A DNA stretch of 64,000 nucleotides, taken from contig CAYWFX010000005.1 in assembly GCA_964457945.1 (NCBI GenBank), positions 1 to 64,000 on the forward strand. Reading direction: 5' to 3'. Shown piece by piece: positions 33,056 through 42,654 of the stretch (positions are counted from its first letter, which is position 1; the number at the start of each line of letters is the position of its first letter). A program made the position numbers and the translations under genes. The DNA comes from PHAA01 sp964457945 (GTDB lineage Bacteria > Bacillota > Syntrophomonadia > Syntrophomonadales > Syntrophomonadaceae). Below the pieces are notes generated by a model. It did not search any database. It was not told where the DNA came from and was given only the letters and a program-made list of their open reading frames with translations.

Positions 33056-33307
33056 GTGTATAAGGCTAACATTTATGTTACTTTGAAAGAAGGAGTCCTG
33101 GATCCCCAGGGGGGCGCGGTCAAAAAATCCTTGCATGTACTTAACTACACTGGGGTCAACGAGGTTAGAATAGGTAAATTTATCGAGGTATGGTTGGAAG
33201 CTAGGGACCCCGAAACCGCAAAAGCCGAACTGCAGGAAATGAGTGATAAACTTCTGGCCAATCCGGTCATTGAAAATTACCGGGTAGAGATGCTGGAGGG
33301 AGAGTAG
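33056..33307 (+). CDS. purS: Phosphoribosylformylglycinamidine synthase, PurS subunit
   Basis: This 83-residue small subunit links PurQ and PurL in the Gram-positive type of FGAM synthase. It has VTLKEGVLDPQG near the N-terminus and VRIGKFIEVWLEA in the middle, as in the family. The start is GTG 33056, preceded by TTAGGAGG. A TTG 21 bases earlier would overlap the ribosome site. Confidence 0.93.
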   Translation: MYKANIYVTLKEGVLDPQGGAVKKSLHVLNYTGVNEVRIGKFIEVWLEARDPETAKAELQEMSDKLLANPVIENYRVEMLEGE

Positions 33308-33309
33308 CT

Positions 33310-34011
33310 ATGAAATTTGCGGTGGTCGTTTTCCCGGGATCAAACTGTGATGCCGACTGTTATCATGTAATCAAAGAGGTGCTGGGTCAGGAAGTTGACT
33401 ATATTTGGCACAAAGAGACTGCTGTTCAGGGCTATGATGCCTTAATACTACCGGGGGGCTTTTCCTACGGTGATTATCTTCGGACTGGTGCGATTGCTCG
33501 TTTTTCACCTATCATGCCCGCTGTTATAGAATTTGCCAATCAGGGTGGTTTTATAATCGGGATCTGTAATGGCTTTCAGATTCTTTTGGAAGCTGGACTT
33601 TTGCCCGGAGCCATGCTTAGAAACAGCAGCCTGAAATTCATCTGCGATAAGGTCCATTTACAGGTGAAACGCGATGATACGTCTTTTACCAGACTGCTAA
33701 AGCAGGATGAGGTTATAAGCATACCTGTCGCCCATGGAGAGGGTAATTACTTCTGTGATGCAGATACTCTGCTTGAGTTGCAGAGGGAAAAAAGAATTCT
33801 CTTTACTTACTGCAGTCCCACCGGCGAAGATGACATAGTTTTTAATCCCAATGGTTCAATAGCTAATATTGCTGGAATTGTTAATAAACAGGGGAATGTC
33901 CTGGGTATGATGCCCCACCCGGAAAGATGCTCGGAGCAGATTTTGGGCGGCACCGATGGGTATAAGATATTTGCCTCCATGCTCCAATCCTGGCAGGAGG
34001 TGAGTTGCTAG
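33310..34011 (+). CDS. purQ: Phosphoribosylformylglycinamidine synthase, PurQ (glutaminase) subunit
   Basis: This 233-residue class I glutamine amidotransferase supplies ammonia to PurL. The nucleophile elbow GICNGFQIL holds the catalytic Cys near residue 86, and the His/Glu pair is in MPHPER near 200-205. It starts two bases after purS, and its stop codon shares a base with the purL start. PurS, PurQ and the short PurL form the three-subunit complex. Confidence 0.96.
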   Translation: MKFAVVVFPGSNCDADCYHVIKEVLGQEVDYIWHKETAVQGYDALILPGGFSYGDYLRTGAIARFSPIMPAVIEFANQGGFIIGICNGFQILLEAGLLPGAMLRNSSLKFICDKVHLQVKRDDTSFTRLLKQDEVISIPVAHGEGNYFCDADTLLELQREKRILFTYCSPTGEDDIVFNPNGSIANIAGIVNKQGNVLGMMPHPERCSEQILGGTDGYKIFASMLQSWQEVSC

Positions 34012-36212
34012 TGGAAGAATTGACATACAAAGAGATGGGCCTCACCGAGGAGGAATACAGTAAGATAAAAGTCATCATGGGCAGGGAGCTTAATTATTTG
34101 GAAACTGGTATTTTTTCTGTCATGTGGTCAGAACACTGTGGTTATAAAAACTCGCGACCGCTGTTAAGAACCTTCCCTACTGAGGGGCCGCAGGTTATTC
34201 AGGGACCGGGCGAGAATGCCGGGGTGGTAGACATAGGTGATGGACAAGCCCTGGTATTTAAAATTGAGAGCCACAATCATCCTTCCGCTATAGAACCATA
34301 TCAAGGAGCCGCTACCGGCGTAGGAGGCATCGTTCGCGATATATTTACAATGGGCGCCAGGCCCATCGCCAATTTAAATTCACTGCGTTTTGGCGATCCG
34401 AATGACGCTCGGGTTCGGGAACTCCTATCTGGGGTGGTGGCCGGGATAGGTGACTATGGAAACTGTTTGGGTATCCCTACCGTGGGTGGGGAGGTATATT
34501 TTAACCAGGTTTATCAGGGTAATCCCCTTGTAAACGCAATGTGCGTTGGTTTGGTAAAAACGGATGAGATTGCCTTGGCAGTTCCAGGCGAGGTGGGTAG
34601 TGTGATTATGGTCGTGGGTGCCAAAACAGGTAGAGATGGTATTCACGGGGCTACCTTTGCTTCCGAAGAGCTTTCCGAAAAGTCCAAAGAGAAGCGTCCT
34701 TCGGTGCAAGTAGGGGATCCGTTCATGGAGAAACTGCTTATTGAAGCCTGCCTGGAACTTATCAAAGAAGATCTGGTAGCTGGCATGCAGGATCTGGGGG
34801 CAGCCGGATTGACCAGTTCCATCGCTGAAACTGTCAGTAAGAGCGGTCGGGGAGTGGACGTGGATGTACTCAAGGTGCCGCGTCGGGAGACTAATATGAG
34901 TGCTTATGAGGTCATGCTCTCTGAGTCCCAGGAAAGAATGTTGATTGTTCCCCGACCAGGTACGGTGGGAAGGGTAAAAGAAATATTTGATAAATGGGGT
35001 CTGGATGCGGTAATTATAGGGACTGTGACCGAAGGCGGTGCTTTTCGGGTAATGGAAGGTGATAAAGTGGTGGGTGAGGTGCCGGTAATGGAGCTTACTG
35101 AAGGCTGCCCGGTATACGTGCGAGTGGCAGAGGAGCCTGATTATTACCAGAACTGCAAGTATTACGACTTGGCTTCGCTCCAAGACTCTAACCCTCAGGA
35201 AGCCTTGGAGAAACTCCTGGCCTCACCTAATATAGCCAGCAAGAAATGGATATTCTCCCAGTATGATTACCAGGTAATGACCAATACCGCTCTCGTTCCT
35301 GGAGACGGGGATGCGGCAGTGTTACGCATAAAAGGAACTCGCAAGGGAGTAGCCCTGGTTACCGATTGCAACAGTCGCTTGGTTTACCTGGATCCTTATC
35401 AGGGAGGGATGCTGGCAGTATGTGAAGCAGCCCTCAACTTAGCCTGTGTGGGAGCTAAACCTCTAGCTCTGACTAACTGTTTGAATTTCGGCAACCCTGA
35501 AAAGCCTAACATATACTGGCAAATGAAGAATGCCATTGCTGGTATGAGCGAGGCCGCGCGGTATTTGAATACTCCGGTGGTAAGCGGGAATGTGAGTCTT
35601 TATAATGAGACAGCCCAGGGGGCCATATTTCCAACTCCAGTGGTAGGTATGGTAGGGCTGTTGAAGGATATAGGCCGGCGTTGTGACATGGCTTTCAAGG
35701 ATACCGGAGATCTGATTATTCTTTTGGGCAAGTTCCGGGATGAGCTGGGCGGTTCCGAATACCTGAGTGTTTGTCACGGCCTGGAAACGGGTGAGGTCCC
35801 CAAGGTAAATTTGGAGGAAGAGAAAAAATTAATAGAATTGCTGCAGGCACTAATTCATGAAGAACTCCTGCGATCATGTCACGATATTTCCGAGGGTGGA
35901 CTGGCGGTGACCGTAGTGGAATCAGCTATTAAAGGCAATATTGGCTGTGGGATAAGGATTCAGACTGAGGGTGCACGGGTTGACGGAGTATTATTTTCGG
36001 AAGCCCCCGGAAGAGTAGTAGCCAGCCTCAAACGAGATAATATGGATCGGTTGGTACAAGTCGTTATTGAATATGGGGTTGAAATGAGAGTTATCGGTGC
36101 GGTAGGAGGAGATAACGTACTATGTGATAACAACGGTCAGGAGATAATCAGGCTGCCAGTGCTTGAAGCTAGCAAAATATGGGGAGGGTCAATAGATTGT
36201 TTTATGAAATAG
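34011..36212 (+). CDS. purL: Phosphoribosylformylglycinamidine synthase, PurL (synthetase) subunit
   Basis: This 733-residue ATP-dependent synthetase is of the small type that needs PurS and PurQ. It is built of two AIRS-related halves. Diagnostic pieces are SEHCGYKNSRP (about 41-51), KIESHNHPSAIEP, the GAATGVGGIVRD loop and CHDISEGGLAV in the C-terminal half. GTG 34011 is preferred as start: CAGGAGG is ten bases upstream, against four for the TTG at 34005. Confidence 0.96.
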   Translation: MEELTYKEMGLTEEEYSKIKVIMGRELNYLETGIFSVMWSEHCGYKNSRPLLRTFPTEGPQVIQGPGENAGVVDIGDGQALVFKIESHNHPSAIEPYQGAATGVGGIVRDIFTMGARPIANLNSLRFGDPNDARVRELLSGVVAGIGDYGNCLGIPTVGGEVYFNQVYQGNPLVNAMCVGLVKTDEIALAVPGEVGSVIMVVGAKTGRDGIHGATFASEELSEKSKEKRPSVQVGDPFMEKLLIEACLELIKEDLVAGMQDLGAAGLTSSIAETVSKSGRGVDVDVLKVPRRETNMSAYEVMLSESQERMLIVPRPGTVGRVKEIFDKWGLDAVIIGTVTEGGAFRVMEGDKVVGEVPVMELTEGCPVYVRVAEEPDYYQNCKYYDLASLQDSNPQEALEKLLASPNIASKKWIFSQYDYQVMTNTALVPGDGDAAVLRIKGTRKGVALVTDCNSRLVYLDPYQGGMLAVCEAALNLACVGAKPLALTNCLNFGNPEKPNIYWQMKNAIAGMSEAARYLNTPVVSGNVSLYNETAQGAIFPTPVVGMVGLLKDIGRRCDMAFKDTGDLIILLGKFRDELGGSEYLSVCHGLETGEVPKVNLEEEKKLIELLQALIHEELLRSCHDISEGGLAVTVVESAIKGNIGCGIRIQTEGARVDGVLFSEAPGRVVASLKRDNMDRLVQVVIEYGVEMRVIGAVGGDNVLCDNNGQEIIRLPVLEASKIWGGSIDCFMK

Positions 36213-37597
36213 ATGATAAATTCCGAGATGAATGTGGAGTTTTCGGGATTTTCATGAATAACCCCGCCAGCACCACCGATGCGGCCCGAACCACTTTTTA
36301 TGGATTATATGCCCTGCAGCACCGCGGACAGGAAAGTGCGGGGATAGCTGTTTCCAACGGGCATAAAATAGAGCTGCATAAAGGTATGGGTTTAGTTTCT
36401 GATGTGGTTAAATCACACCATATTGCCGAGTTGGAAGGGAATATAGCAGTTGGCCATGTTCGCTATTCAACCACCGGAGGTAGTGCACTGGTTAATGCCC
36501 AACCACTGGTGTTTCATTACCTCAAAGGAATGGTAGCTCTGGCTCATAATGGAAACCTAATAAATACCGTGGAGTTGAAGAAAAGATTGGAGACTTACGG
36601 TTCAGTATTTCAGACCACCACGGATACAGAGATAGTTGCCAACCTCCTGGCTCGCTATTCACAGGATACCATGGAAGACGCCCTGGCTAAATGTATGATT
36701 GACATAAAAGGTGCGTTCGCCCTGTTAATCATGACTGAGGATCGCTTGGTGGGAGTGCGGGATCAGATGGGGATTCGTCCCTTGTGTATCGGGAATTTAA
36801 ACGGAGATTATATACTAGCCTCAGAATCAGCGGCTCTGGATACGGTAGGGGCTGAGTTAGTAAGAGATGTTAATCCAGGGGAAATCGTGGTAATTGATAA
36901 GAATGGGCTGCGCTCTCTGCAGGTAATCAAATCGCCCCGTAAAGCCCATTGTATATTTGAATACATTTATTTTGCTCGTCCTGACAGTACTATTGATGGC
37001 TTGAATGTAAACCGAGTACGCCGGGAACTGGGCAAGCAGTTAGCCCGGGATTGTAAGATAGATGCCGATATAGTTATATCAGTGCCTGACTCCGGTACCG
37101 CTGCCGCTTTGGGTTATGCGGAAGAATCGGGACTTCCCTTTGAAGAAGGATTGATGAAAAACCGCTATGTGGGCCGAACCTTTATTCAACCTACCCAGCA
37201 GATGAGGGAACTGGGAGTAAGGTTGAAGCTCAATGCAGTGGGAGAGGTTGTGGCTGGTAAGCGGGTTATTATGATTGATGATTCCATCGTTAGGGGAACC
37301 ACCAGCAAGAAAATCGTTCAGATGCTTCGCAAGGTAGGCGCAGAAGAAGTACATGTGGTAATCGCTTCGCCACCTACCAAATTCCCCTGTTATTACGGGA
37401 TAGATACCTCCCGGCGGGAAGAACTTATAGCCAGCACGATGGATGTTAAACAGATTTGTCAATTTATAGGTGCGGATAGCTTGCACTATATAGGTATGGA
37501 AGGCATGTTTGCCGCTATGAAAGCCGATGCAGGAATATTCTGTGCTGCCTGTTTCTGTGGTGATTACCCAGCAGGCGAAGAGATGGGAGGTTTATGA
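36197..37597 (+). CDS. purF: Amidophosphoribosyltransferase
   Basis: It catalyses the committing step of purine synthesis, PRPP plus glutamine to phosphoribosylamine. The N-terminal Ntn glutaminase domain uses the Cys of DECGVFGI, exposed by removal of a short propeptide. The phosphoribosyltransferase domain has the PRPP loop VIMIDDSIVRGTTS (about 356-369). The four Cys near the C-terminus (CFCGDYP among them) fit the Fe-S-containing Bacillus-type enzyme. The chosen start is TTG 36197 after GGGGAGGG, giving about 466 residues; ATG 36179 is an alternative and overlaps purL more. Confidence 0.95.
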   Translation: MFYEIDDKFRDECGVFGIFMNNPASTTDAARTTFYGLYALQHRGQESAGIAVSNGHKIELHKGMGLVSDVVKSHHIAELEGNIAVGHVRYSTTGGSALVNAQPLVFHYLKGMVALAHNGNLINTVELKKRLETYGSVFQTTTDTEIVANLLARYSQDTMEDALAKCMIDIKGAFALLIMTEDRLVGVRDQMGIRPLCIGNLNGDYILASESAALDTVGAELVRDVNPGEIVVIDKNGLRSLQVIKSPRKAHCIFEYIYFARPDSTIDGLNVNRVRRELGKQLARDCKIDADIVISVPDSGTAAALGYAEESGLPFEEGLMKNRYVGRTFIQPTQQMRELGVRLKLNAVGEVVAGKRVIMIDDSIVRGTTSKKIVQMLRKVGAEEVHVVIASPPTKFPCYYGIDTSRREELIASTMDVKQICQFIGADSLHYIGMEGMFAAMKADAGIFCAACFCGDYPAGEEMGGL

Positions 37598-38634
37598 TGG
37601 AGAAGGATGAATTAAGCTATAAAGAAGCGGGAGTCGACATTGACGCTGCCAATCAATCCGTGGAGTTAATAAAAAAATGGACTAATCGAACTAAAAGATC
37701 AGAGGTACTATCGGATATTGGCTCCTTTGGGGGCCTTTTTGCCCTTAATTTCGGAAAATACCAGGAGCCAGTATTGGTATCCGGAACTGACGGGGTGGGC
37801 ACCAAGCTAAAGATTGCCCAGATGCTGGGAGTACATGATACAGTAGGGATTGACTTGGTGGCTATGTGTGTTAACGACATACTGGCTCACGGAGCTGAAC
37901 CTCTGTTTTTCCTGGATTATATAGCCGTGGGAAAACTTCAGCCGGATATGGTTGAAAAGCTGGTTAAGGGAGTGAGCGAAGGCTGTTTGCAGGCTGGCTG
38001 TGCCCTTATTGGGGGTGAAACCGCTGAAATGCCTGGTTTTTATAAAGAAGATGAATATGATCTAGCTGGTTTCACGGTGGGGGTAGTGGATCGCCCTCGC
38101 CTGATTAATGGGGCAAGCATTCAAGATGGCGATGTGTTGGTGGGCCTAGCCTCTTCGGGAATTCACTCCAACGGCTATTCCCTGGTGCGTAAAGTACTGC
38201 TGGAGAAAGCTGGGTTAAGGCTGGATGAAGAGCTGGATGAACTCGGCCATACCCTGGGGCAAGAATTAATTACTCCTACCCGCATTTATGTTAAATCGGT
38301 GTTGTCTTTGCTGGATGAAGTGGAAGTTCACGGTATGGCCCATATAACCGGTGGCGGACTGGCGGAAAATCTGCAAAGAATTATGCCAGCAGGGGTGGGA
38401 GCAGAAATTAATGCGGCATCTCTGGAAACCCCGGCTATTTTTAAGTTGATTGCCCGACTGGGAAATGTTCCCCAGGAAGAAATGTATAGAGCATTTAATA
38501 TGGGCATTGGATTCGTAATGGTTATACCTTCACATCACCTCGATAAAGCTTTAAAGCACTTGCGCGTTAAAGGGGAAAAGGCTATACTTATAGGAGGGGT
38601 TAATTCTAGGGAACCGAGGGTCATTATCAAATGA
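37594..38634 (+). CDS. purM: Phosphoribosylaminoimidazole synthetase (AIR synthase)
   Basis: This 346-residue ATP-dependent cyclase converts FGAM to AIR. It has the typical YKEAGVDIDAAN opening, GTDGVGTKLKIA (about 64-75), the metal/ATP segment DLVAMCVND and GGETAEMPGFY. It overlaps purF by four bases and purN by four bases (ATGA), indicating tight coupling. Confidence 0.96.
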   Translation: MMEKDELSYKEAGVDIDAANQSVELIKKWTNRTKRSEVLSDIGSFGGLFALNFGKYQEPVLVSGTDGVGTKLKIAQMLGVHDTVGIDLVAMCVNDILAHGAEPLFFLDYIAVGKLQPDMVEKLVKGVSEGCLQAGCALIGGETAEMPGFYKEDEYDLAGFTVGVVDRPRLINGASIQDGDVLVGLASSGIHSNGYSLVRKVLLEKAGLRLDEELDELGHTLGQELITPTRIYVKSVLSLLDEVEVHGMAHITGGGLAENLQRIMPAGVGAEINAASLETPAIFKLIARLGNVPQEEMYRAFNMGIGFVMVIPSHHLDKALKHLRVKGEKAILIGGVNSREPRVIIK

Positions 38635-39257
38635 TAAGAGTGATGGAACCCAAGCTGCTTAAATTAGCAGTCTTAGCCTCGGGGCGAGGAAGCAATTTCC
38701 TGGCGCTATGGGAAGCGATCCAAAAGGGTAAATTAGATGCGGAAATATGCCTGCTTATAAGCGATAAAGAAGGGGCCCCAGCTCTGGATAAAGCCGCAGA
38801 TGCAGGAATTACCGCCTTATATATTGATCCACGCTGCTATCAGAACCGGGAAGAGTATGAGGCGGAAATCGTTGCTCAATTAGTGGCACGGGACATCGAT
38901 ACCGTTGTCCTGGCTGGTTACATGAGACTGGTGGGCAGGGTCCTTCTGGACGCCTATAAAATGAGAATTGTAAACATTCACCCGGCTCTCTTACCTTCTT
39001 TTACCGGGCTGAATGCCCAGCAGCAGGCTTTAGATTATGGAGTTAAAGTTAGCGGTTGTACAGTTCATTTTGTGGATGAGGGGATGGATACCGGGCCTAT
39101 TATCATGCAGGCAGTCGTAGCGGTATACCCTGATGATACCGAGGCCAGTCTTTCAGCCCGGATTTTAGTAGAAGAACATCAGACCTATTGTCAGGCTTTA
39201 CAGTTGCTGGCAGAGGGCAGGGTTTTTATAAAGGATAGGACAGTACATATAAGTTAG
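38631..39257 (+). CDS. purN: Phosphoribosylglycinamide formyltransferase
   Basis: This 208-residue folate-dependent enzyme converts GAR to FGAR with 10-formyl-THF. It has the LASGRGSNFLAL loop, AGYMRLVG, the catalytic NIHPALLPSF with Asn and His, and the conserved Asp in VDEGMDTGPII. A second in-frame ATG at 38643 is possible as start; the coupled ATGA is preferred. Confidence 0.95.
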   Translation: MIRVMEPKLLKLAVLASGRGSNFLALWEAIQKGKLDAEICLLISDKEGAPALDKAADAGITALYIDPRCYQNREEYEAEIVAQLVARDIDTVVLAGYMRLVGRVLLDAYKMRIVNIHPALLPSFTGLNAQQQALDYGVKVSGCTVHFVDEGMDTGPIIMQAVVAVYPDDTEASLSARILVEEHQTYCQALQLLAEGRVFIKDRTVHIS

Positions 39258-39272
39258 GGGGATGAAATAACA

Positions 39273-40790
39273 ATGAAGAGAGCGCTTATCAGTGTATCCA
39301 ATAAAGAGGGAGTAGTTGAATTTGCCAGGGGGCTGGAAAACTTAGGCTATGAAATAATATCCACGGGAGGAACCTATTCCACTTTAAAGGAAGCTGGGGT
39401 CAACGTCAGGCAGGTGGCTGATATTACAGGTTTTCCAGAGATCCTGGATGGGAGGGTAAAAACCCTGCATCCGAAAATTCATGGCGGTATTTTAGCGCGC
39501 CGAACCCCTGACCACTTGCGTCAGATTGAGGAAAATGAAATTCAACCTATTGATATAGTGGCAGTTAATCTGTATCCTTTCCGGGAAACGGTGAGTAAAA
39601 AAGACGTTAGCCTGGAAGAAGCCATTGAGAATATCGATATTGGCGGGCCTACTATGGTAAGATCGGCAGCCAAGAACTATGAAAGCGTAATAATTATTGT
39701 GAAACCCGAGTTTTACTGGCCAGTGTTAAAGGAACTGGAGACCGAAGGTGATTTGAGCAATAAACTGAGATTTAAACTGGCTTTGGAGGCATTTACGCAT
39801 ACAGCGGCTTATGATGCCATGATTTCAGCCTATCTAGCCGGAATCGATGGAGAAACCTTCCTGGACAACATGGTATTGGCGGGAGAAAAGGTTTATGAAC
39901 TGCGCTACGGGGAGAATCCTCACCAGAAGGCCTGTTTTTACCGCAGCATGAATCCAGGAATGGGTCTCGCCGATGCGAAACAGCTAAACGGCAAAGAGCT
40001 ATCCTATAATAATATCATTGATACTCAGGCCGCATGGTCACTCGCCAAGGAATTTGAAGATAAGGCCTGTGTAATTGTTAAACATACTAATCCCTGTGGA
40101 ACAGCCTTGGGAAGTACTTTGGAGGAGGCTTTCGACAAGGCCTTTGCTGGAGATCCGCTTTCGGCCTTCGGAGGAATTATCGCTTTTAATCGCCCGGTAG
40201 ATTTAGATACTGCTCGCAAAGCAGTTGAGCCTTTCATGGAGTGTATTATAGCCCCTGGCTATGATGCTGCTGCTCTGGAATGCCTGCGGGGGAGGAAAAA
40301 CCTTCGCGTTTTGGAATTGCCTGCGGTAGCTGCAGCTGACTTGCAGATTCGGACGGTGGACGGAGGGTTTGTTGTCCAGGAGTGTGATCAGGGAGAACTG
40401 GATATCAACAGCCTAAAGGTGGTTACGCAAAGCGCTCCCAGTGCAGAAGAGCTTAAGGAACTATTATTAGCTTGGAAGGTAGCCAAGCATGTCAAATCCA
40501 ACGCAATTGTGATAGCTAAAAATGGCATGACTGTAGGCGTGGGTGCCGGGCAGATGAATCGGGTGGGTTCTGCTGCTATCGCCTTAAAAGACGTGGAGAG
40601 ATGTAAGGGAGCGGTTATGGCTTCAGATGCCTTCTTCCCTTTCAAAGATACGGTGGAACTAGCAGTTGCCTCGGGTATCCGGGCTATTATTCAACCGGGT
40701 GGCTCTATCCACGATCAGGAGAGCATTGACGTGTGCAATTGGCATGGTATTGCAATGGTATTTACAGGGATACGCCATTTTAAGCATTAA
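39273..40790 (+). CDS. purH: Bifunctional AICAR transformylase / IMP cyclohydrolase
   Basis: This 505-residue enzyme catalyses the last two steps to IMP. The N-terminal MGS-like cyclohydrolase domain has ISVSNKEGVVEFA, STGGTYSTLKEAG and HPKIHGGILARR. The C-terminal transformylase carries the catalytic Lys-His of VIVKHTNPCG (about 267-276). Length and order are standard. A GGGGGATG site lies before the ATG. Confidence 0.97.
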   Translation: MKRALISVSNKEGVVEFARGLENLGYEIISTGGTYSTLKEAGVNVRQVADITGFPEILDGRVKTLHPKIHGGILARRTPDHLRQIEENEIQPIDIVAVNLYPFRETVSKKDVSLEEAIENIDIGGPTMVRSAAKNYESVIIIVKPEFYWPVLKELETEGDLSNKLRFKLALEAFTHTAAYDAMISAYLAGIDGETFLDNMVLAGEKVYELRYGENPHQKACFYRSMNPGMGLADAKQLNGKELSYNNIIDTQAAWSLAKEFEDKACVIVKHTNPCGTALGSTLEEAFDKAFAGDPLSAFGGIIAFNRPVDLDTARKAVEPFMECIIAPGYDAAALECLRGRKNLRVLELPAVAAADLQIRTVDGGFVVQECDQGELDINSLKVVTQSAPSAEELKELLLAWKVAKHVKSNAIVIAKNGMTVGVGAGQMNRVGSAAIALKDVERCKGAVMASDAFFPFKDTVELAVASGIRAIIQPGGSIHDQESIDVCNWHGIAMVFTGIRHFKH

Positions 40791-40817
40791 AAATATCTGG
40801 TCGGAGGTAGGTTCATT

Positions 40818-42095
40818 GTGGGTAAGAAGATACTGGTTATTGGGCAGGGCGGACGCGAACATGCACTGGTCTGGAAGTTGGCGCAGAGTCCTCTAATTGA
40901 GAAAATATATGCTGCACCGGGTAACCCCGGAATGAGAGACCTGGCTGAGTGCATTGATATTGAAGCTACTGACATAGAAGGCTTACTGGAATTTGCCAGG
41001 AAGTCAGATGTCAGTCTAACTGTAGTCGGGCCAGAAGCTCCGCTGGTAAGAGGCATAGCTGATAGATTCCGTCAGGAAGGGATGTTAATATTTGGCCCAA
41101 CTGCGGCCGCAGCTCGCCTGGAGGGAAGTAAAGTCTTCTCTAAAAACCTGTTTAAGAAATATGGCATTCCTACGGCTCGCTATGAGGTCTTTGCTGATGT
41201 TATGGCAGCCCAAACTTGTGCGCGTTCTTATATCTCAGCCGGTCAAGCAGTGGTTATTAAAGCAGATGGATTAGCAGCCGGTAAAGGGGTAGTGATAGCT
41301 CTTAGCCAAGATGAAGCCGATGAAGCTATTCATAGCATCATGCAAGATAAGAGCTTTGGTGAAGCTGGCGACCGGGTTGTTATTGAAGAATGCCTGGTGG
41401 GTGAGGAATTAAGCTTTTTTGCCATAAGTGATGGACATGGTTTTGTTTCTTTATTGTCAGCCCAGGATCACAAACGGGTTTTTGATAATGATGAAGGACC
41501 TAATACTGGTGGGATGGGAGCTTACACTAATCCGCCTTTGTATACGGAAGAATTGCATCAGCGCATCATAGCTGAGGTAATTAAGCCAACTATAGAAGCA
41601 ATGCAAAAAGAAGGATGCCCCTACCAGGGGGTGCTTTATGCTGGCTTAATGGTTACTGACGAAGGTCCTAAAGTTCTAGAGTACAATGCTCGATTTGGTG
41701 ACCCGGAAACTCAGGTTTTGATGCCCATGATAAAAGGAGATTTGTTTCCGATTCTGGAAGCCTCCGCTGTTGGCAGCTTGAAAGGTTATCAGGTAGAAAT
41801 TAATTCCGGAGCCTGTGTCGGAGTTGTTCTGGCATCTGGCGGGTATCCGGCAACTTATGAAAAAGGAAAAATAATTACTGGTCTAGAGAGATTGGAAGCC
41901 GAAACCATCGTTTTTCATGCCGGAACAACCCTTAAACAAGGTCAGTTGCTGACTGATGGAGGGCGGGTTCTAGCGGTAGTATCTCGGGGAGATTCCATTG
42001 CGGATGCTATACAGAAGGTATATCAGGAAGTAGAGAAACTCAGTTTTGAGGGGATACATTTCCGCCGTGATATAGGCCGCAGAGCCTTGCGATAG
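40818..42095 (+). CDS. purD: Phosphoribosylamine-glycine ligase (GAR synthetase)
   Basis: This 425-residue ATP-grasp enzyme has the N-terminal KILVIGQGGREHAL and the ATP-grasp pieces VVIKADGLAAGKGVV (about 145-159), EECLVGEELSFF and EYNARFGDPETQVLMP. The GTG start is preceded by GGAGG. It is the last purine gene; the following TPR-like gene is only ten bases on, so transcription probably continues. Confidence 0.96.
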   Translation: MGKKILVIGQGGREHALVWKLAQSPLIEKIYAAPGNPGMRDLAECIDIEATDIEGLLEFARKSDVSLTVVGPEAPLVRGIADRFRQEGMLIFGPTAAAARLEGSKVFSKNLFKKYGIPTARYEVFADVMAAQTCARSYISAGQAVVIKADGLAAGKGVVIALSQDEADEAIHSIMQDKSFGEAGDRVVIEECLVGEELSFFAISDGHGFVSLLSAQDHKRVFDNDEGPNTGGMGAYTNPPLYTEELHQRIIAEVIKPTIEAMQKEGCPYQGVLYAGLMVTDEGPKVLEYNARFGDPETQVLMPMIKGDLFPILEASAVGSLKGYQVEINSGACVGVVLASGGYPATYEKGKIITGLERLEAETIVFHAGTTLKQGQLLTDGGRVLAVVSRGDSIADAIQKVYQEVEKLSFEGIHFRRDIGRRALR

Positions 42096-42105
42096 GAGGA
42101 ATGGT

Positions 42106-42636
42106 ATGAGCGACAGCTTAAAGCCTTATTTAAAGTTACTGTTAATAATAATCGTGGGAGTTATGTTGTACTTTGTGCCTACTCGAGAGTTTTTAAAGTT
42201 AACCTTCATGCTGGGTATGCCTTTTGTATTACTGATGGGCTTTATGGTTAGGCGGCCTCGCTATTCAATGGTCTGGAATATCTGTGCGTTAGGCCTCTTA
42301 GGGGTATTGGTTTTATATGCTTATTATCTCGTACACCTGCCAGAGCGGGTTCAGGTGCGGGAGATAATAAGCAGTGGAGCGGCCCTGGTGGCAGAAGGTC
42401 AGTATGATGCTGCGATAGAAAAATTTGCGGGCTTGGAGAAGCTGGGTAAGCCGGAGCAAATGAAAGAGAAGATCAGTGAGGCGCAGATTGAAAAAGAAGC
42501 CCACCAGCAGTTGGAAACAGCCCGGCAGCTTATTGAGACTGGAAAAAAAGATGAGGCCAAGAGGATTATTGAGGCTCTGCCCCCAAATACTAGAGCTGCA
42601 CAGGAATCTCGCAATCTTAGGAAAAGTTTAGAATAG
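42106..42636 (+). CDS. Membrane protein with TPR-like cytosolic domain
   Basis: This 176-residue protein has three hydrophobic helices in the first 75 residues (about 9-23, 30-47, 54-75). A soluble helical part follows with two TPR-like helix pairs (LVAEGQYDAAIEKFAGLEKL and ARQLIETGKKDEAKRIIEALP). There are no catalytic motifs. AGGAGG precedes the ATG. It sits between purD and the HD-domain gene with short spacing, apparently in the same transcription unit, but has no evident role in purine or histidine synthesis. Confidence 0.65.
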   Translation: MSDSLKPYLKLLLIIIVGVMLYFVPTREFLKLTFMLGMPFVLLMGFMVRRPRYSMVWNICALGLLGVLVLYAYYLVHLPERVQVREIISSGAALVAEGQYDAAIEKFAGLEKLGKPEQMKEKISEAQIEKEAHQQLETARQLIETGKKDEAKRIIEALPPNTRAAQESRNLRKSLE

Positions 42637-42654
42637 AATAAGGGTGGTATTTTC

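Noticed and set aside
34425..35183. 252-residue minus-strand open frame inside purL
   Set aside because: It is fully antisense to well-conserved PurL, has no ribosome site and its translation is His/Tyr-rich without family motifs; a shadow frame.
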